A DNA stretch of 64,000 bases from Candidatus Aalborgicola defluviihabitans (GTDB lineage Bacteria; Pseudomonadota; Gammaproteobacteria; Burkholderiales; Burkholderiaceae_C), in assembly GCA_016705575.1 (NCBI GenBank), contig JADIXX010000004.1, forward strand, positions 1-64,000, given 5' to 3'. A model generated the notes under the pieces. It was given only the letters and a program-made list of their open reading frames with translations. It did no database searches and was not told the DNA's origin. A program made the position numbers and the translations under genes. Below, in pieces: positions 24,056-33,445 of the stretch (position 1 is its first letter; each line of letters begins with the position of its first letter).

Positions 24056-24667
24056 CTATTTAATCAGGGCCTGCATGGCCTTGAAATCAGGATGCTCTGC
24101 GCTGCGAATCCATTCAAACGCCACCATTTCGGTGGTGACCAATTCTGCGCCTGCACCGGCCAGGCGGTCAAAGGCGGCGTCGCGGTTGCGCTCGGTGCGC
24201 GAGCTACAGGCATCGGTTACCACCCAGACGTCGAATTCGTCTTCCAGCAGGTTCAACGCCGTTTGCAACAAGCAGACGTGGGCTTCACAGCCTGCTACGA
24301 CGATAGTGCCGCGCTCAGACCCGGCAGACGCCTTTTGCAGGTGTTTGGGCAGGCTGCGGGCATTTCCCTGTACCGGCTTTGGTGGTGGGCGCAGCCATTC
24401 GCCCAGCCCCTCTTCTACTGCGCTGAACTGCATCTTGGACAGGACACGGGCGTTGGCGGCTGTCATTGGCTCCTGGAGCTCCGAAACGCTGGCTCCCAGG
24501 CGGGACGGGTTCTGTTCGGTGACAAAAGTGGGCACCTGCAGCAACGCCGCCAAGCGCAGCAGCCGAACGGCGTTGGCCACCGCAGCGGGACCATCCAGCA
24601 TGGCAGGCATCAGGCGCCCCTGGTAGTCCACCAGAACCAATTGGGATTCTTCGACTTCTAGCAGCAT
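24056..24667 (-). CDS. Isochorismatase-like cysteine hydrolase
   Basis: The enzyme has 203 residues. QLVLVDYQGRLMPAM supplies the catalytic Asp, VLSKMQFSAVEEGL the Lys region and IVVAGCEAHVCLLQTALNL the Cys nucleophile, with the usual cis-peptide neighbours. DVWVVTDACSSRTERNRD is also typical. This is the YcaC/isochorismatase superfamily, which hydrolyses C-N or vinyl-ether bonds, and no substrate can be given. A segment NARSLPKHLQKASAGSERG lies between the Lys and Cys strands and is longer than in most relatives. It is encoded upstream of prpE on the same strand, with 147 bases between. Confidence 0.75.
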   Translation of the reverse strand: MLLEVEESQLVLVDYQGRLMPAMLDGPAAVANAVRLLRLAALLQVPTFVTEQNPSRLGASVSELQEPMTAANARVLSKMQFSAVEEGLGEWLRPPPKPVQGNARSLPKHLQKASAGSERGTIVVAGCEAHVCLLQTALNLLEDEFDVWVVTDACSSRTERNRDAAFDRLAGAGAELVTTEMVAFEWIRSAEHPDFKAMQALIK

Positions 24668-24721
24668 GAATGTCCTTTAAAAGTTGCGAAAAATGCAGCT
24701 TAATCCACCAACTGACTCAAT

Positions 24722-24964
24722 TCAGCGCGGAGCTGTTGCTGCTGCCTCATCCAGAGCCTTGCAAGAAGGCGCACACACGGCCTGGGACTTACCCAGCACC
24801 TTTTTGGTGGTCATGAGTGAGCGTGCGCGGTGTTTGCCGCACAAGAAACACGACATGGTGGCTCCGCCAAAAGACGCAGCGGCCATGAACGGAGAGCCCG
24901 ATACTTTGGATTTGTAACGCAATCCGTCTGGTAAGACGGTTGTTTTCGGTTCAGCTTTTGCCAT
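24722..24964 (-). CDS. Small putative zinc-binding protein
   Basis: From ATG 24964 (MAKAEPKTTVLPDGLRYKSK) the product is 80 residues. It has TMSCFLCGKHRARSLMTTKK, a C-x2-C-x-x-H group, and later AVCAPSCKAL, another closely spaced Cys pair, so one zinc site is likely. I do not recognise a named family. The plus-strand neighbour is NlpC/P60, and the genes share a 58-base divergent region. A longer start upstream at 25006 would run into that promoter and is not favoured. Confidence 0.5.
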   Translation of the reverse strand: MAKAEPKTTVLPDGLRYKSKVSGSPFMAAASFGGATMSCFLCGKHRARSLMTTKKVLGKSQAVCAPSCKALDEAAATAPR

Positions 24965-25022
24965 GTAGATACCCTCATTAGCCTGTCTTGACGCCGTGAA
25001 CACCACGGGTTAAGCTCGTTAG

Positions 25023-25568
25023 ATGCGAATTATCCTCGTTCTGGCCGCGCTTTTGCTGGCAAATGTGGCTTTGGCTCAATCAAACCCCTCCACAGATGAC
25101 ATTAACCGGCTGCTGGCAGAGCGTGGTTTGGTCGCCCGTATCGGTGATGTGGGCGGTAAAGTTGAGGCAAAAGCGTCCGAATTGGTCATCAATGCCATGA
25201 CTTTTTTGGGTGTGCCCTACAAACGCGGCGGCACCAGCAGCGACACCGGCTTTGACTGCAGCGGCTTTGTGCGGGCCATGTACGAACAAACCGCCGGCTT
25301 GATTCTGCCCCGCAAGGCCAGCGAGCAAGCCGCCAGTGCCCAAAAAATCAACCGTGCCGACCTGCAACCCGGTGATTTGGTGTTTTTCAACACCATGCGC
25401 CGCGCATTCAGCCACGTGGGTATTTATGTGGGTGACGGCAAATTCATCCACTCTCCCAGGCCCGGCTCCGAAGTCCGGGTCGATAGCATGTCTCTGGCCT
25501 ACTGGTCCCGTCGCTTTGACGGTGCTCGCCGGGTGCCTGTCAATTCCGAGACTGCTGACAAGCCCTGA
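25023..25568 (+). CDS. NlpC/P60 (C40) cell-wall peptidase
   Basis: The product is 181 residues with an N-terminal signal peptide (MRIILVLAALLLANVALAQS), so it is exported. The NlpC/P60 domain begins near residue 55: FLGVPYKRGGTSSDTGFDCS has the nucleophile Cys, RAFSHVGIYVGDGKF the catalytic His and FIHSPRPGSEV the third polar residue. These enzymes cut D-Glu-meso-DAP bonds in peptidoglycan stem peptides during cell-wall turnover. It has no LysM or SH3 targeting domain. The family and catalytic residues are intact. Confidence 0.9.
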   Translation: MRIILVLAALLLANVALAQSNPSTDDINRLLAERGLVARIGDVGGKVEAKASELVINAMTFLGVPYKRGGTSSDTGFDCSGFVRAMYEQTAGLILPRKASEQAASAQKINRADLQPGDLVFFNTMRRAFSHVGIYVGDGKFIHSPRPGSEVRVDSMSLAYWSRRFDGARRVPVNSETADKP

Positions 25569-25718
25569 CGCACGCCCTGCGTGCAACTTTGCGCAGCTTT
25601 ACGCGCGCTAGAGCACGAACAGCATCATCACGTTACCCTTCTGGCTATGATCGCTGGCCGGGTCCTCGTATGGGCTGGGCGTACTTCCTTTTCGCCAGAC
25701 CAACCTGCTGCTCAATTC

Positions 25719-27986
25719 ATGCGCATCCCCCATTCATTGCTGTATCTGGCCAACATTCCCAGAACCGTGTTGGCATTGGCCGCACTGACCTGCATGTCGG
25801 CCACTGCGCAAATACCACCCACACCGCCCGCCGCAGACGCCGAAAGCAAAGACGCCAAACCCGCGTCCCAAACCACCCTCGACCGGGTGGAAGTAACCGG
25901 TACCGCCAGCGAAACCGAGCAGCGGCGCGCTTCGACGGCCTCCAAGATCATCATTGGCAAGGAAGATATCGAACGCTTTGGCGACAGCTCCGTCAGTGAG
26001 GTGCTCAAACGCCTGCCCGGCGTGACCACTGGTGGGCGCCCGGGCCGCGGTGGTGACGTGCGCATGCGCGGCATGGGCGGTGGTTACACCCAGCTGCTGG
26101 TCAATGGTGAGCGCATGCCGCCAGGGTTCTCGCTGGACAACCTGCCACCAGACCAGGTGGAGCGTATTGAAGTGCTGCGTGCACCTACGGCCGAATACGG
26201 CGCGCGGGCCGTGGCCGGCACCATCAATATTGTCCTGAAAGAAGCGCTGAAGAAGACACTCAACGAAGTCAAACTGGGGCTTGGCGCAGAGCAAGACCGC
26301 CTGTCCCCCAGTGCGTCCTGGACGCGCAACGACAAGTTCGGCGAACACATTGCCTACACGCTGACCCTGTCGGTCAACAAGAGCGACAGCCGCGACGACA
26401 ACGACACCCGCACCCGCTGGTACGACCTGCCCACTGGCAACCAGCTACTGGACCAGCACGAAACCGGCTACGGCACCAACCATCGCGAAGGCGTGCACCT
26501 CAATGGCCGCGTGCAGATTGGATTGGGCCAGGGCGAATCGCTGATCCTGATGCCCTTCTTCGTCATGTCCCAAAGCAACTCCTTCACGCAGAGCCAGTTG
26601 GATCAGGCCGCCGGCGGAGTCATTGCCCAACCCTACGCCAGTTACACCAGCGAAGGTGATGGCCGCTTCACCATGATGCGCACCAATGCGCAGTGGCAAA
26701 AAAACCTGGGTGACGGCAACCGTGTTGAACTGCGCTACGGTGTGGGCGGCGGCACCTACGAGAGCCACAGCGTTCGCAATGAGCTCGACACCACCGGTGC
26801 ACTGAATCGCACCGTGGCTGACCAATCCAGCACAAAAGAAAACGGCTGGAACCTGACCGGCAAGTTGTCGCAGCAATTGGCCAGCGAACACAGCCTGGTC
26901 AGTGGGCTGGAGCTGGACAGCAGCAAGCGCCGCCAGAGCCGCACCACACTGCAAAACGGGCTGCCCATACTGACGGATTTTGGTGACGACCTGAACGCAT
27001 CTTCCATGCGCGTGGCCACCTATATCCAGGACGAATGGAACGCCAGTAAACAAATTTCCGCTTACGCAGGCCTGCGCTGGGAGGGCATAGAAACCAGCAG
27101 CGACAGCGATGCCTACGATGTGCGCAACCGCAGCAGCGTGTTAACGCCCTTGCTGCACGCTACATGGCGGCCCGACGAGAAAAGCCGCGACCAATGGCGC
27201 ACCAGCCTGACGCGCAGCTACAAGTCGGCCACGCTGTCGGATTTGATTGCGCGCCCTTCCATCTCGCAGCGTTTCCCCACTGGAGCCAACGAGGTGGGCA
27301 GCCCCGACCGCGCAGGAAACCCCAACCTGGCGCCCGAACTGGCGCGCGGCTTTGAGCTAGCCTACGAGCACTACCTGGACAAAGGTGGCCTCTTGAGCGC
27401 CAACTTCTTCCACCGGCGCATCAGCGATTTGATGCGCAACGTAGTGGCGCTAGAGGACGTCTCCTGGTCCACCGACAAACGCTGGGTCTCACGACCGCAG
27501 AATGTGGGCAATGCCACGGCACAAGGGATTGAGCTGGAAGCCAAGTTCCGGCTGGATGAAATGTGGCCCACCGCCCTGCCCGTGTCGGTGCGTACCAACG
27601 TGAGCTTCTTTGACTCCAGCGTAGACCAAGTACCCGGACCCAACAACCGACTGGAAGGCCAGCCCAAGGGCACCGCCAATATCGGAGCCGACTACAAGTT
27701 CCGCGGCCTGCCCTTAAGCGTGGGCGCCAGCGTGAACTACACGCCGGCCTACGATTTGCAGCTGAGCGATATTCAGAGCACCACCATGGGCGCCAAGGTG
27801 GTGACCGATGCGTTTTTGGTCTGGTTCATCAACCCCAAAGCCCAATTGCGCCTGAGTGCCAACAACCTGGCACCGCGTGACTACCTGAACACCAGCAGCA
27901 TCCTTAGCGGCACCCAGCGCCAGGACAACGAGAGCGACAACCCATCGCACATCCGCTGGGGTGCGCGGTTGGAGTTGAAGCTGTAG
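25719..27986 (+). CDS. TonB-dependent outer-membrane receptor
   Basis: Using ATG 25719 (MRIPHSLLYLANIPRTVLAL) gives 755 residues with a signal peptide ending near MSATAQ. The plug follows: LDRVEVTGTASETEQRRAST serves as the TonB-box region, then VSEVLKRLPGVTTGGRPGRG, MRGMGGGYTQLLVNGE, LPPDQVERIEVLRAPTAEYG and AVAGTINIVLKE, all standard plug signatures. The remainder is a long beta-barrel of alternating polar/hydrophobic strands. FhuA/BtuB-type receptors import siderophores, cobalamin or carbohydrates through ExbBD-TonB. The ligand cannot be assigned because no transporter or biosynthesis genes adjoin. A longer start at 25581 would add an implausible leader. Confidence 0.85.
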   Translation: MRIPHSLLYLANIPRTVLALAALTCMSATAQIPPTPPAADAESKDAKPASQTTLDRVEVTGTASETEQRRASTASKIIIGKEDIERFGDSSVSEVLKRLPGVTTGGRPGRGGDVRMRGMGGGYTQLLVNGERMPPGFSLDNLPPDQVERIEVLRAPTAEYGARAVAGTINIVLKEALKKTLNEVKLGLGAEQDRLSPSASWTRNDKFGEHIAYTLTLSVNKSDSRDDNDTRTRWYDLPTGNQLLDQHETGYGTNHREGVHLNGRVQIGLGQGESLILMPFFVMSQSNSFTQSQLDQAAGGVIAQPYASYTSEGDGRFTMMRTNAQWQKNLGDGNRVELRYGVGGGTYESHSVRNELDTTGALNRTVADQSSTKENGWNLTGKLSQQLASEHSLVSGLELDSSKRRQSRTTLQNGLPILTDFGDDLNASSMRVATYIQDEWNASKQISAYAGLRWEGIETSSDSDAYDVRNRSSVLTPLLHATWRPDEKSRDQWRTSLTRSYKSATLSDLIARPSISQRFPTGANEVGSPDRAGNPNLAPELARGFELAYEHYLDKGGLLSANFFHRRISDLMRNVVALEDVSWSTDKRWVSRPQNVGNATAQGIELEAKFRLDEMWPTALPVSVRTNVSFFDSSVDQVPGPNNRLEGQPKGTANIGADYKFRGLPLSVGASVNYTPAYDLQLSDIQSTTMGAKVVTDAFLVWFINPKAQLRLSANNLAPRDYLNTSSILSGTQRQDNESDNPSHIRWGARLELKL

Positions 27987-27988
27987 GT

Positions 27989-29608
27989 TCAGGCCTTCTT
28001 GGCTGATTTGCCCGACTTGGCAAACACGCCCTTGCAGGCTTGGGTAGCACTGTCGTTCTCGGGCAACTTGGCGCAGACCCCATCCAGCTGGGTGGTCAGC
28101 TTTTGCACAACGGCGGCATGTTTGCCACCCGTGTTCCAGCTGACCAGCTGCGCACCCATCTTCTCCAGGCTACGGCGGTTGCGCTCATAAAAAGTTTCGG
28201 GCGCAGCGTCCAACTCGCCAATCACCTGGGATGCTGCCTTTTCGATGCGGGCACTATCCTGCGGTGCCAGTTCAATGAGCTTTTGCACGTAACCACTGCC
28301 CCACTGCATGCGGGTCGCCGGCCCCATGGAGCCAACATAGGCTTTTTCAGCCCAATCGAGCGAAGCGGCATTGTCACCCCGCAACTTGGCATTGGATGCC
28401 AGCACCAGCATGTGGTAATACGGTGAGACGGCCTTGGGTAGTTCGGCCTTGAGCATGGCGTCGGACGCATCAATCAGCCCAACATCGCTGAGCAAATGCG
28501 CAGCTGATGGGATCACCGCCTGGCGCTCATACCTGTCGGTGGTCGTTTGGTCAGCCTGGTTGGCGGCCGCCTGGGCCTGCGAAATCAGCTCCGGTGCCAA
28601 CGCCGTCTTGCCACCCTTCGGGATATCCTGCAATGCCAGTCCCACCTTGGCTTGCACGGCACCCAACCGGTCTGCCTTGGACAAACCCTGGTCAGAGGCC
28701 AGACGGTCCAACGCAACGCCCAGGTCTGCCACCAACTGCGCATGCTGTGCGCTGCCGTTGCGGGTCAGTACCGACACCAGCTCGTTGGCGTAGTTGGTCA
28801 GAATGTCGGTGCTCTCACGCGCACGCGCCGGGTCAGCCAGAATCGCCTGTACCTGTGCCAACGCTGCAGTCTTGTCCAGCGCTGACTTGGTATCTTGAGA
28901 CGCCACCACGATGGCCCGCAGGCGCAAGCGGGCAGCGGCTTCGACCTCTTGCGGCGGGCACTTCTGGGCCAGTTGCAATACAGTGCTTGCCACATCCTTC
29001 TTGGCCAGCAACTGCGCTTCATCCGTGTCCCAGGCGTAGTAGGCCAACAGGCGCCAGGCATCGGGCTTCAATGCCGCGCCCGCAGGGTCCGTTGGCGATA
29101 ACGCAGCCGCCAGCGTCTCCTTGATGGGTTGCGTTGCGCCCATGCCGAGCTTGAGTACCTGCATGTATTGCACGGCGTCCACCTCGCCTGGCAGACGGGT
29201 CAGCTCGGTGCCATCGGGCTTGAAGAGAATGGTCGTGGGGTAGCCCCGCACATTGAATTGGGTCGCCAGCTTTTGCGCGCCAGGCGTGTCCCCATCCAGG
29301 TAGACCGGAATGAAAGCCCGGCTGCGTTCTACAAAATCAGGACGGTTGAACACAGTGGCTTTGATCTGATTGCAAGGCGGGCACCAAACGGCACCCCAAT
29401 ACAGAAACACCGGCTTGTTGTCTGCGCGTGCCTGCGTAAAAACGGCGTCCAGGCTGGCGCCATCGGGCTTGACCCAGGCAATGCCGGCATGGGCTGGCGC
29501 AGCAGCAGATGCAGCCTTGGCCACAGGCGGCGTGGCCACCGCTTCGGGAGCCTTGGAGCAGGCCGTGATACATGCTGCAACGGCTGCCAGCAAGACAAGA
29601 TTTCGCAT
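27989..29608 (-). CDS. Thioredoxin-fold lipoprotein with TPR-like C-terminus
   Basis: From ATG 29608 the product is 539 residues. MRNLVLLAAVAACITACSK ends in a lipobox (ITAC), so it should be membrane-anchored in the periplasm. The thioredoxin domain (about residues 45-170) has FLYWGAVWCPPCNQIKATVF, a W-C-P-P-C active site, plus RGYPTTILFKPDGTE with the cis-Pro. The remaining 370 residues are all-helical repeats (AQLLAKKDVASTVLQLAQ, YHMLVLASNAKLRGDNAASL), probably TPR-like. A role in thiol exchange or cytochrome/oxidase assembly is inferred from the fold. It lies tail to tail with the TonB receptor, with two bases between stops. Confidence 0.8.
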   Translation of the reverse strand: MRNLVLLAAVAACITACSKAPEAVATPPVAKAASAAAPAHAGIAWVKPDGASLDAVFTQARADNKPVFLYWGAVWCPPCNQIKATVFNRPDFVERSRAFIPVYLDGDTPGAQKLATQFNVRGYPTTILFKPDGTELTRLPGEVDAVQYMQVLKLGMGATQPIKETLAAALSPTDPAGAALKPDAWRLLAYYAWDTDEAQLLAKKDVASTVLQLAQKCPPQEVEAAARLRLRAIVVASQDTKSALDKTAALAQVQAILADPARARESTDILTNYANELVSVLTRNGSAQHAQLVADLGVALDRLASDQGLSKADRLGAVQAKVGLALQDIPKGGKTALAPELISQAQAAANQADQTTTDRYERQAVIPSAAHLLSDVGLIDASDAMLKAELPKAVSPYYHMLVLASNAKLRGDNAASLDWAEKAYVGSMGPATRMQWGSGYVQKLIELAPQDSARIEKAASQVIGELDAAPETFYERNRRSLEKMGAQLVSWNTGGKHAAVVQKLTTQLDGVCAKLPENDSATQACKGVFAKSGKSAKKA

Positions 29609-29692
29609 AAGAGAAAACCCCTCGGACAAAAAAGCAGGATTGTGCGCCAAACGCCGTCTTCCACAAACACTATATGGAAGACCCAATCAAGT

Positions 29693-30634
29693 TTATCGAG
29701 AAACAGGTTGTGCCATTTCAATGGCCAGGTACTCGGTGGCAATAGCAGCTCCCAGGCGGGCGTTGTTCAGTACCAACTGGATATTGGCTGCCAGGCTGTC
29801 GCCCCCCGTCAGCGCACACACGCGCTCCAGCAGGAAGGGTGTGGATTCCTTGCCGCCAATGCCCTGTTCATCGGCTTCTTGCAGTGCTTGCTCCACGGCC
29901 ACGTCGATGACAGTGCGCGGCATGGCAAAGGCCTCTGGAATGGGGTTGGCCACCACCACACCACCTTTCAATTGCATGGCCCATTTGGCATGCAGAACCT
30001 GGGCAATGGCGTGTGCGCTGTCCAATTGGTAGTCCACCTTGAAGGCACTGTCGCGGGTGAAGAACGCCGGCAACCAGGGTGTGCGGTAGCCCACCACGGG
30101 CACGCCGTGGGTTTCCAGGTATTCCAGCGTCAGACCCAGATCGAGGATGGACTTGGCACCAGCGCACACGACCGCCACCGGTGTCTGCGCCAGTTCCTGC
30201 AAATCGGCCGACACATCAAAACTCTGCTGGGCACCCCGGTGCACACCGCCAATGCCGCCCGTGGCAAACACCCGGATTCCGGCCATAGCCGCAATCACCA
30301 TGGTGGCCGCCACCGTGGTGGCGCCCGTGGCACCGGCTGCCACGATGAAAGGAATATCCCGACGGCTGACTTTGGCCACCGCGCGCCCGGTCTTGCCCAG
30401 GGTTTCGATCTGGGCTGCGCTCAACCCGGCCTTGAGCCGCCCATCCATGATGGCGATGGTGGCAGGTACGGCGCCGTGCGCGCGCACCTCGGCCTCTACT
30501 TGCAACGCAGTCGCCACGTTCTGTGGATACGGCATGCCGTGGGAAATGATGGTGGACTCCAACGCCACCACCGGGCGATGCCGGGCCAGCGCATCGGCCA
30601 CTTCAGGGTGAAGATCAAGATAGGGGTGGTGCAT
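29693..30634 (-). CDS. psuG: Pseudouridine-5'-phosphate glycosidase
   Basis: Start at ATG 30634 (MHHPYLDLHPEVADAL) gives 313 residues, the length of E. coli PsuG. An upstream in-frame ATG at 30661 lies inside the intergenic repeat and is less likely. The family is unmistakable: RPVVALESTIISHGMPYPQN, KVSRRDIPFIVAAGATGATT, FATGGIGGVHRGAQQSFDVS, VCAGAKSILDLGLTLEYLET and VVANPIPEAFAMP. Glu in ALESTI, Lys in KVSRRD and Asp residues make the Mn-dependent site. PsuG splits pseudouridine 5'-phosphate to uracil and ribose 5-phosphate. The usual kinase partner PsuK is not in the neighbourhood. Confidence 0.95.
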   Translation of the reverse strand: MHHPYLDLHPEVADALARHRPVVALESTIISHGMPYPQNVATALQVEAEVRAHGAVPATIAIMDGRLKAGLSAAQIETLGKTGRAVAKVSRRDIPFIVAAGATGATTVAATMVIAAMAGIRVFATGGIGGVHRGAQQSFDVSADLQELAQTPVAVVCAGAKSILDLGLTLEYLETHGVPVVGYRTPWLPAFFTRDSAFKVDYQLDSAHAIAQVLHAKWAMQLKGGVVVANPIPEAFAMPRTVIDVAVEQALQEADEQGIGGKESTPFLLERVCALTGGDSLAANIQLVLNNARLGAAIATEYLAIEMAQPVSR

Positions 30635-30654
30635 ACGCTGTCTGGGTGTATCGG

Positions 30655-30718
30655 GTAGCATAATAGCTACCGTATTGATAGCTGCCTATGTATATTCTAC
30701 GAGGGCTAGAGCCAAATT
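30655..30718 (-). repeat. Intergenic repeat, copy 10
   Basis: Read on the minus strand: TGGCTCTAGCCCTCGTAGAA then TATACATAGGCAGCTATCAA and a second ATAGCTAC pair. It fills the divergent space between psuG and the DUF2322 gene, so it may contain or interrupt both promoters. Confidence 0.7.
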
Positions 30719-30738
30719 TTACTCATAAGAATTCCACC

Positions 30739-31053
30739 ATGACCTTTGCTGACAACCTCCAACAACTCCCCGCCATCACGCATCTGGCGGCGTTGCATTT
30801 GCTCGACGCCACGGGCACTGTCGTGGCCACCATTGAAAACAAACCCGGCAAGTCCGGCGCGCTGGCGGTGTATGCAGCGCTGGCGGCCAAGCATGGTGCC
30901 ATCAACGTGGCAGCAGCGCAGGAAGGGCTGGAGATGTTTGCCGAGCACACCGACAGCGCACGCGCCCATCCGGGTAGCCACCCCAATATTGACCGGCTGC
31001 TGGAAGTTATTGCGTCCGGTACGGGTTACGCTGTTGTGCTGGTACCGGCGTGA
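30739..31053 (+). CDS. DUF2322 family protein
   Basis: The product is 104 residues, MTFADNLQQLPAITHLAALH then LLDATGTVVATIENKPGKSG and AQEGLEMFAEHTDSARAHPG, which are the DUF2322 hallmarks including the conserved P-G-K and H-P-G. It is a small soluble protein of unknown function, common in beta-proteobacteria. It ends two bases from the convergent methyltransferase stop at 31054. Confidence 0.85.
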   Translation: MTFADNLQQLPAITHLAALHLLDATGTVVATIENKPGKSGALAVYAALAAKHGAINVAAAQEGLEMFAEHTDSARAHPGSHPNIDRLLEVIASGTGYAVVLVPA

Positions 31054-31989
31054 TCAATCCGGGGCCTGGTAGACCAGCACCTTGAGCGATCGGTCGGGCG
31101 ACACATCGGCAAACACCGCCGGGTTAGCCACGCGCTCCACAAAGCGCAGGTTGGGGGCCAGTTCTTGCATCTGGTCTTGCAAAAAGGCCATGCCCAGCTC
31201 AGGCGCGTTCAGGCACAACAGGGCATGTGCGCCGGGCATCAGCAGGTCGGGCAGGCGGCGCATCAGCCGGGCGTAGTCTTTGGTGGCCACGAAGCTGCCC
31301 TTTTGGTAGCTGGGTGGGTCGACGATGACCAGGTCGTACGGGCCGCTGCGGTTGATCTTGCCCCAGGTACTGAAAATGTCATGCGCCAAAAAACTCGCCC
31401 CGGTGGTAATGCCGTTCAACTGGTGGTTTTGCTGGCCCACGGTGATGGCGCCGTGGCTCATATCCACGTTGACCACCAGCTTGGCGCCTGCCTGCAACGC
31501 CACTACCGAAAAAGCACAGGTATAGGCAAACAGGTTGAGCACGCGAAAGCTCGGGCCACCCGCCGCCACACCCGCCGCCACATGGGTACGCACCCAGCGC
31601 CTGCCTTCGGCCATATCCAGAAACAGGCCGTGGTTTTGGCCCTTGAGCAACTGCACGCGAAAGCGGGCGCCATCTTCGGTCACGCTATGCGGTTCGGGCT
31701 CGCTGCCTGCCATCAGCCGCGTCTCAACATGGCCCTGGGCGCGGCATTGGAACACCCAGTTCAGCGGTTGGTCAGGCGCCAGAACCTGCCAGCGCTGTGC
31801 CAGTGCAGCGCCAAGGGTGGCCAGTTCGTCGTCCGTAGCGGGCAGAAAACTGGTCAGCACAAAAACGGGGGGGAAAGCGTCCAGCGTCCAATGCTCGCAG
31901 CCGGGGTACAAGCCGCCACGGCCGTGGAACACACGCTGGGCGTCGGTGGGCAGGCGCATCTGCGAGATGGCATTCAGCAGGGAATTCAT
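31054..31989 (-). CDS. Class I SAM-dependent methyltransferase, RlmI/RlmL-type
   Basis: Start at ATG 31989 (MNSLLNAISQMRLPTDAQRV) gives 311 residues. QNHGLFLDMAEGRRWVR precedes the SAM-binding motif I FRVLNLFAYTCAFSVVALQA, with acidic motif II VVNVDMSHGAITVG. The catalytic-loop segment YDLVIVDPPSYQKGSFVA contains D-P-P-S-Y, as in the 23S rRNA methyltransferases RlmI and RlmK. There is no PUA domain, so the substrate may be rRNA or another molecule, and RlmI-like is only a family statement. A frame extension upstream of 31989 would run into the neighbouring repeat. Confidence 0.8.
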   Translation of the reverse strand: MNSLLNAISQMRLPTDAQRVFHGRGGLYPGCEHWTLDAFPPVFVLTSFLPATDDELATLGAALAQRWQVLAPDQPLNWVFQCRAQGHVETRLMAGSEPEPHSVTEDGARFRVQLLKGQNHGLFLDMAEGRRWVRTHVAAGVAAGGPSFRVLNLFAYTCAFSVVALQAGAKLVVNVDMSHGAITVGQQNHQLNGITTGASFLAHDIFSTWGKINRSGPYDLVIVDPPSYQKGSFVATKDYARLMRRLPDLLMPGAHALLCLNAPELGMAFLQDQMQELAPNLRFVERVANPAVFADVSPDRSLKVLVYQAPD

Positions 31990-31995
31990 ATAGAA

Positions 31996-32054
31996 AATCG
32001 GGCTGTAGCCCTCGTCGGATATACGCAATGCGCTATTCAGTTAATAGCGAAACT
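31996..32054 (+). repeat. Intergenic repeat, copy 11
   Basis: GCTGTAGCCCTCGTCGGATA then TACGCAATGCGCTATTCAGT and TAATAGCG: a clean GCGCTATT-CAG-TTAATAGCG hairpin. It abuts the phosphoesterase stop at 32053. Confidence 0.7.
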
Positions 32055-32814
32055 AGATTTCCAACACCAACTCGGGCGCAAAGGTTTTGTTTTCCACAAC
32101 GCCTTGCGGGGCATAACCACGCGGGTTGGCCACGATGCGCGTGGCACCAACGTGGTAGTCAAAACCGTCATGCACATGGCCGTGCAACCATAGCCGGGGT
32201 TGCCAGCGCAGGATGTGCGCTTCCAGGTCCGAAACAAAACAGGCATTCAGGGGCGAACCCACAAACTGGCTGGCAATGCTGCCGCGCGCCGGTGCGAAGT
32301 GGGTCACGACCACAGTGGGCCCATCAAACGGTTCGGCAAAACGCGCTTCCAGCCAGGCGACCGAAGTGTCAAACAGCATTTGCGAGACGGCGGGCGTAAA
32401 CCGCTCGGGAAAATCGGGTGCCAGGCCGATACGACTGAAATCACGCACAAACTCTTGCGCCTTGTGCAGCCCTTGCTCACGCTGTTCTGGCGAGGTAAAT
32501 AGCCGGTAGTCGGACCACAGTGTGCAGCCTAAAAACCGCACACCGTCGTGGTGCCATTCGCCGTGCTCCAGTACGCGCACCTGGCTGCCTTGGGCATGGG
32601 TGCGCAGTTGGGCCATGGTGGTGACCAGGTCCGAGCCATAGAACTCGTGGTTGCCCGCCACAAACACGGTGGGCTTGTCAAACTGGCGCGCCCAGGACAT
32701 GGCTTGCGCGGGGCGTTGCAAGTCGCCGGCCAACACCACCACATCGGCGTCGGTATACGGCACCTCCATGGGCTGAACAGACAGGTGCAGGTCAGAAAGC
32801 AGGGCAATTTTCAT
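32053..32814 (-). CDS. Calcineurin-like metallophosphoesterase
   Basis: From ATG 32814 the protein has 253 residues. The five dinuclear-metal motifs are in order: ALLSDLHLS (D-x-H), VVLAGDLQRPA (G-D), VFVAGNHEFYG (G-N-H-E), VVVTHFAPARGS (H) and LWLHGHVHDGF (G-H-x-H). The N-terminus is short and soluble, so it acts in the cytoplasm. The substrate could be a phosphodiester or nucleotide and cannot be inferred. A start further upstream at 32907 is rejected because it overlaps the adjacent gene. Confidence 0.85.
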   Translation of the reverse strand: MKIALLSDLHLSVQPMEVPYTDADVVVLAGDLQRPAQAMSWARQFDKPTVFVAGNHEFYGSDLVTTMAQLRTHAQGSQVRVLEHGEWHHDGVRFLGCTLWSDYRLFTSPEQREQGLHKAQEFVRDFSRIGLAPDFPERFTPAVSQMLFDTSVAWLEARFAEPFDGPTVVVTHFAPARGSIASQFVGSPLNACFVSDLEAHILRWQPRLWLHGHVHDGFDYHVGATRIVANPRGYAPQGVVENKTFAPELVLEI

Positions 32815-32854
32815 GGGATCGTCCAGAGCATAGGTGGTGGCAACGATTTTACGG

Positions 32855-33445
32855 TTAGCCCTTGCGGGCAACAGCCCACGCCGCCTGCGCCAGCCAGCCC
32901 ACGGCAACCGCCAACGCCAGCCACACCAGCCACTGGCCCAGCAGCGCCTGGTCGTCCAGCAGGTAGGCGTTGCAAATGCGGGTGGGCGAATCGATATACA
33001 ACTGCCCCACTACCGCCGTCATCGGTAGCACATTGCCCAGAAAAAAAGCCTGCACCAGCAACCCGGCTGGCCGCCAGGACAAACGCAGCGCACCACCCGC
33101 CACCACCAGTACCGCACATTTGGCTGCTTCGATTCCTGGATTTACCAGCGCCAGATCCAGCGCACGGGGCACCATCAGCACCGCCAGCACCAGTGCAGAG
33201 GCCAGCAAGCCACTAATGCCATAGGCGTTCCAGCACGCCAGGGCCTGGCGCAACCGTTGCGGGATACCAGCCGCCAGCAAGGCACCGCCGCACAACAGCA
33301 GCGGAAACTGCAGCAACATGTGCCGTGCCATGCTGGCCTCCAATGCATTGCGGGCAGATGGCAGCGCCATAAGCACCAGCAAAATCAGCCCCAGGCCCGC
33401 TTGGCGCGGCGGCGTACAAAGTCGGATAAATTCGGTGCGCGTCAT
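32855..33445 (-). CDS. Integral membrane protein of the oxidase cluster, possibly CtaG-like
   Basis: The product is 196 residues with about five transmembrane helices (ILLVLMALPSARNAL, LQFPLLLCGGALLAAGI, LLASALVLAVLMVP, VAVGWLAQAAWAV). The stretch EASMARHMLLQFPLLLCGG recalls the H-M-x-x-H/L region of CtaG copper-insertion proteins, but the match is weak. The start overlaps the SCO1 stop by four bases, so it is translated with the oxidase assembly gene and probably helps mature or anchor that oxidase. Confidence 0.55.
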   Translation of the reverse strand: MTRTEFIRLCTPPRQAGLGLILLVLMALPSARNALEASMARHMLLQFPLLLCGGALLAAGIPQRLRQALACWNAYGISGLLASALVLAVLMVPRALDLALVNPGIEAAKCAVLVVAGGALRLSWRPAGLLVQAFFLGNVLPMTAVVGQLYIDSPTRICNAYLLDDQALLGQWLVWLALAVAVGWLAQAAWAVARKG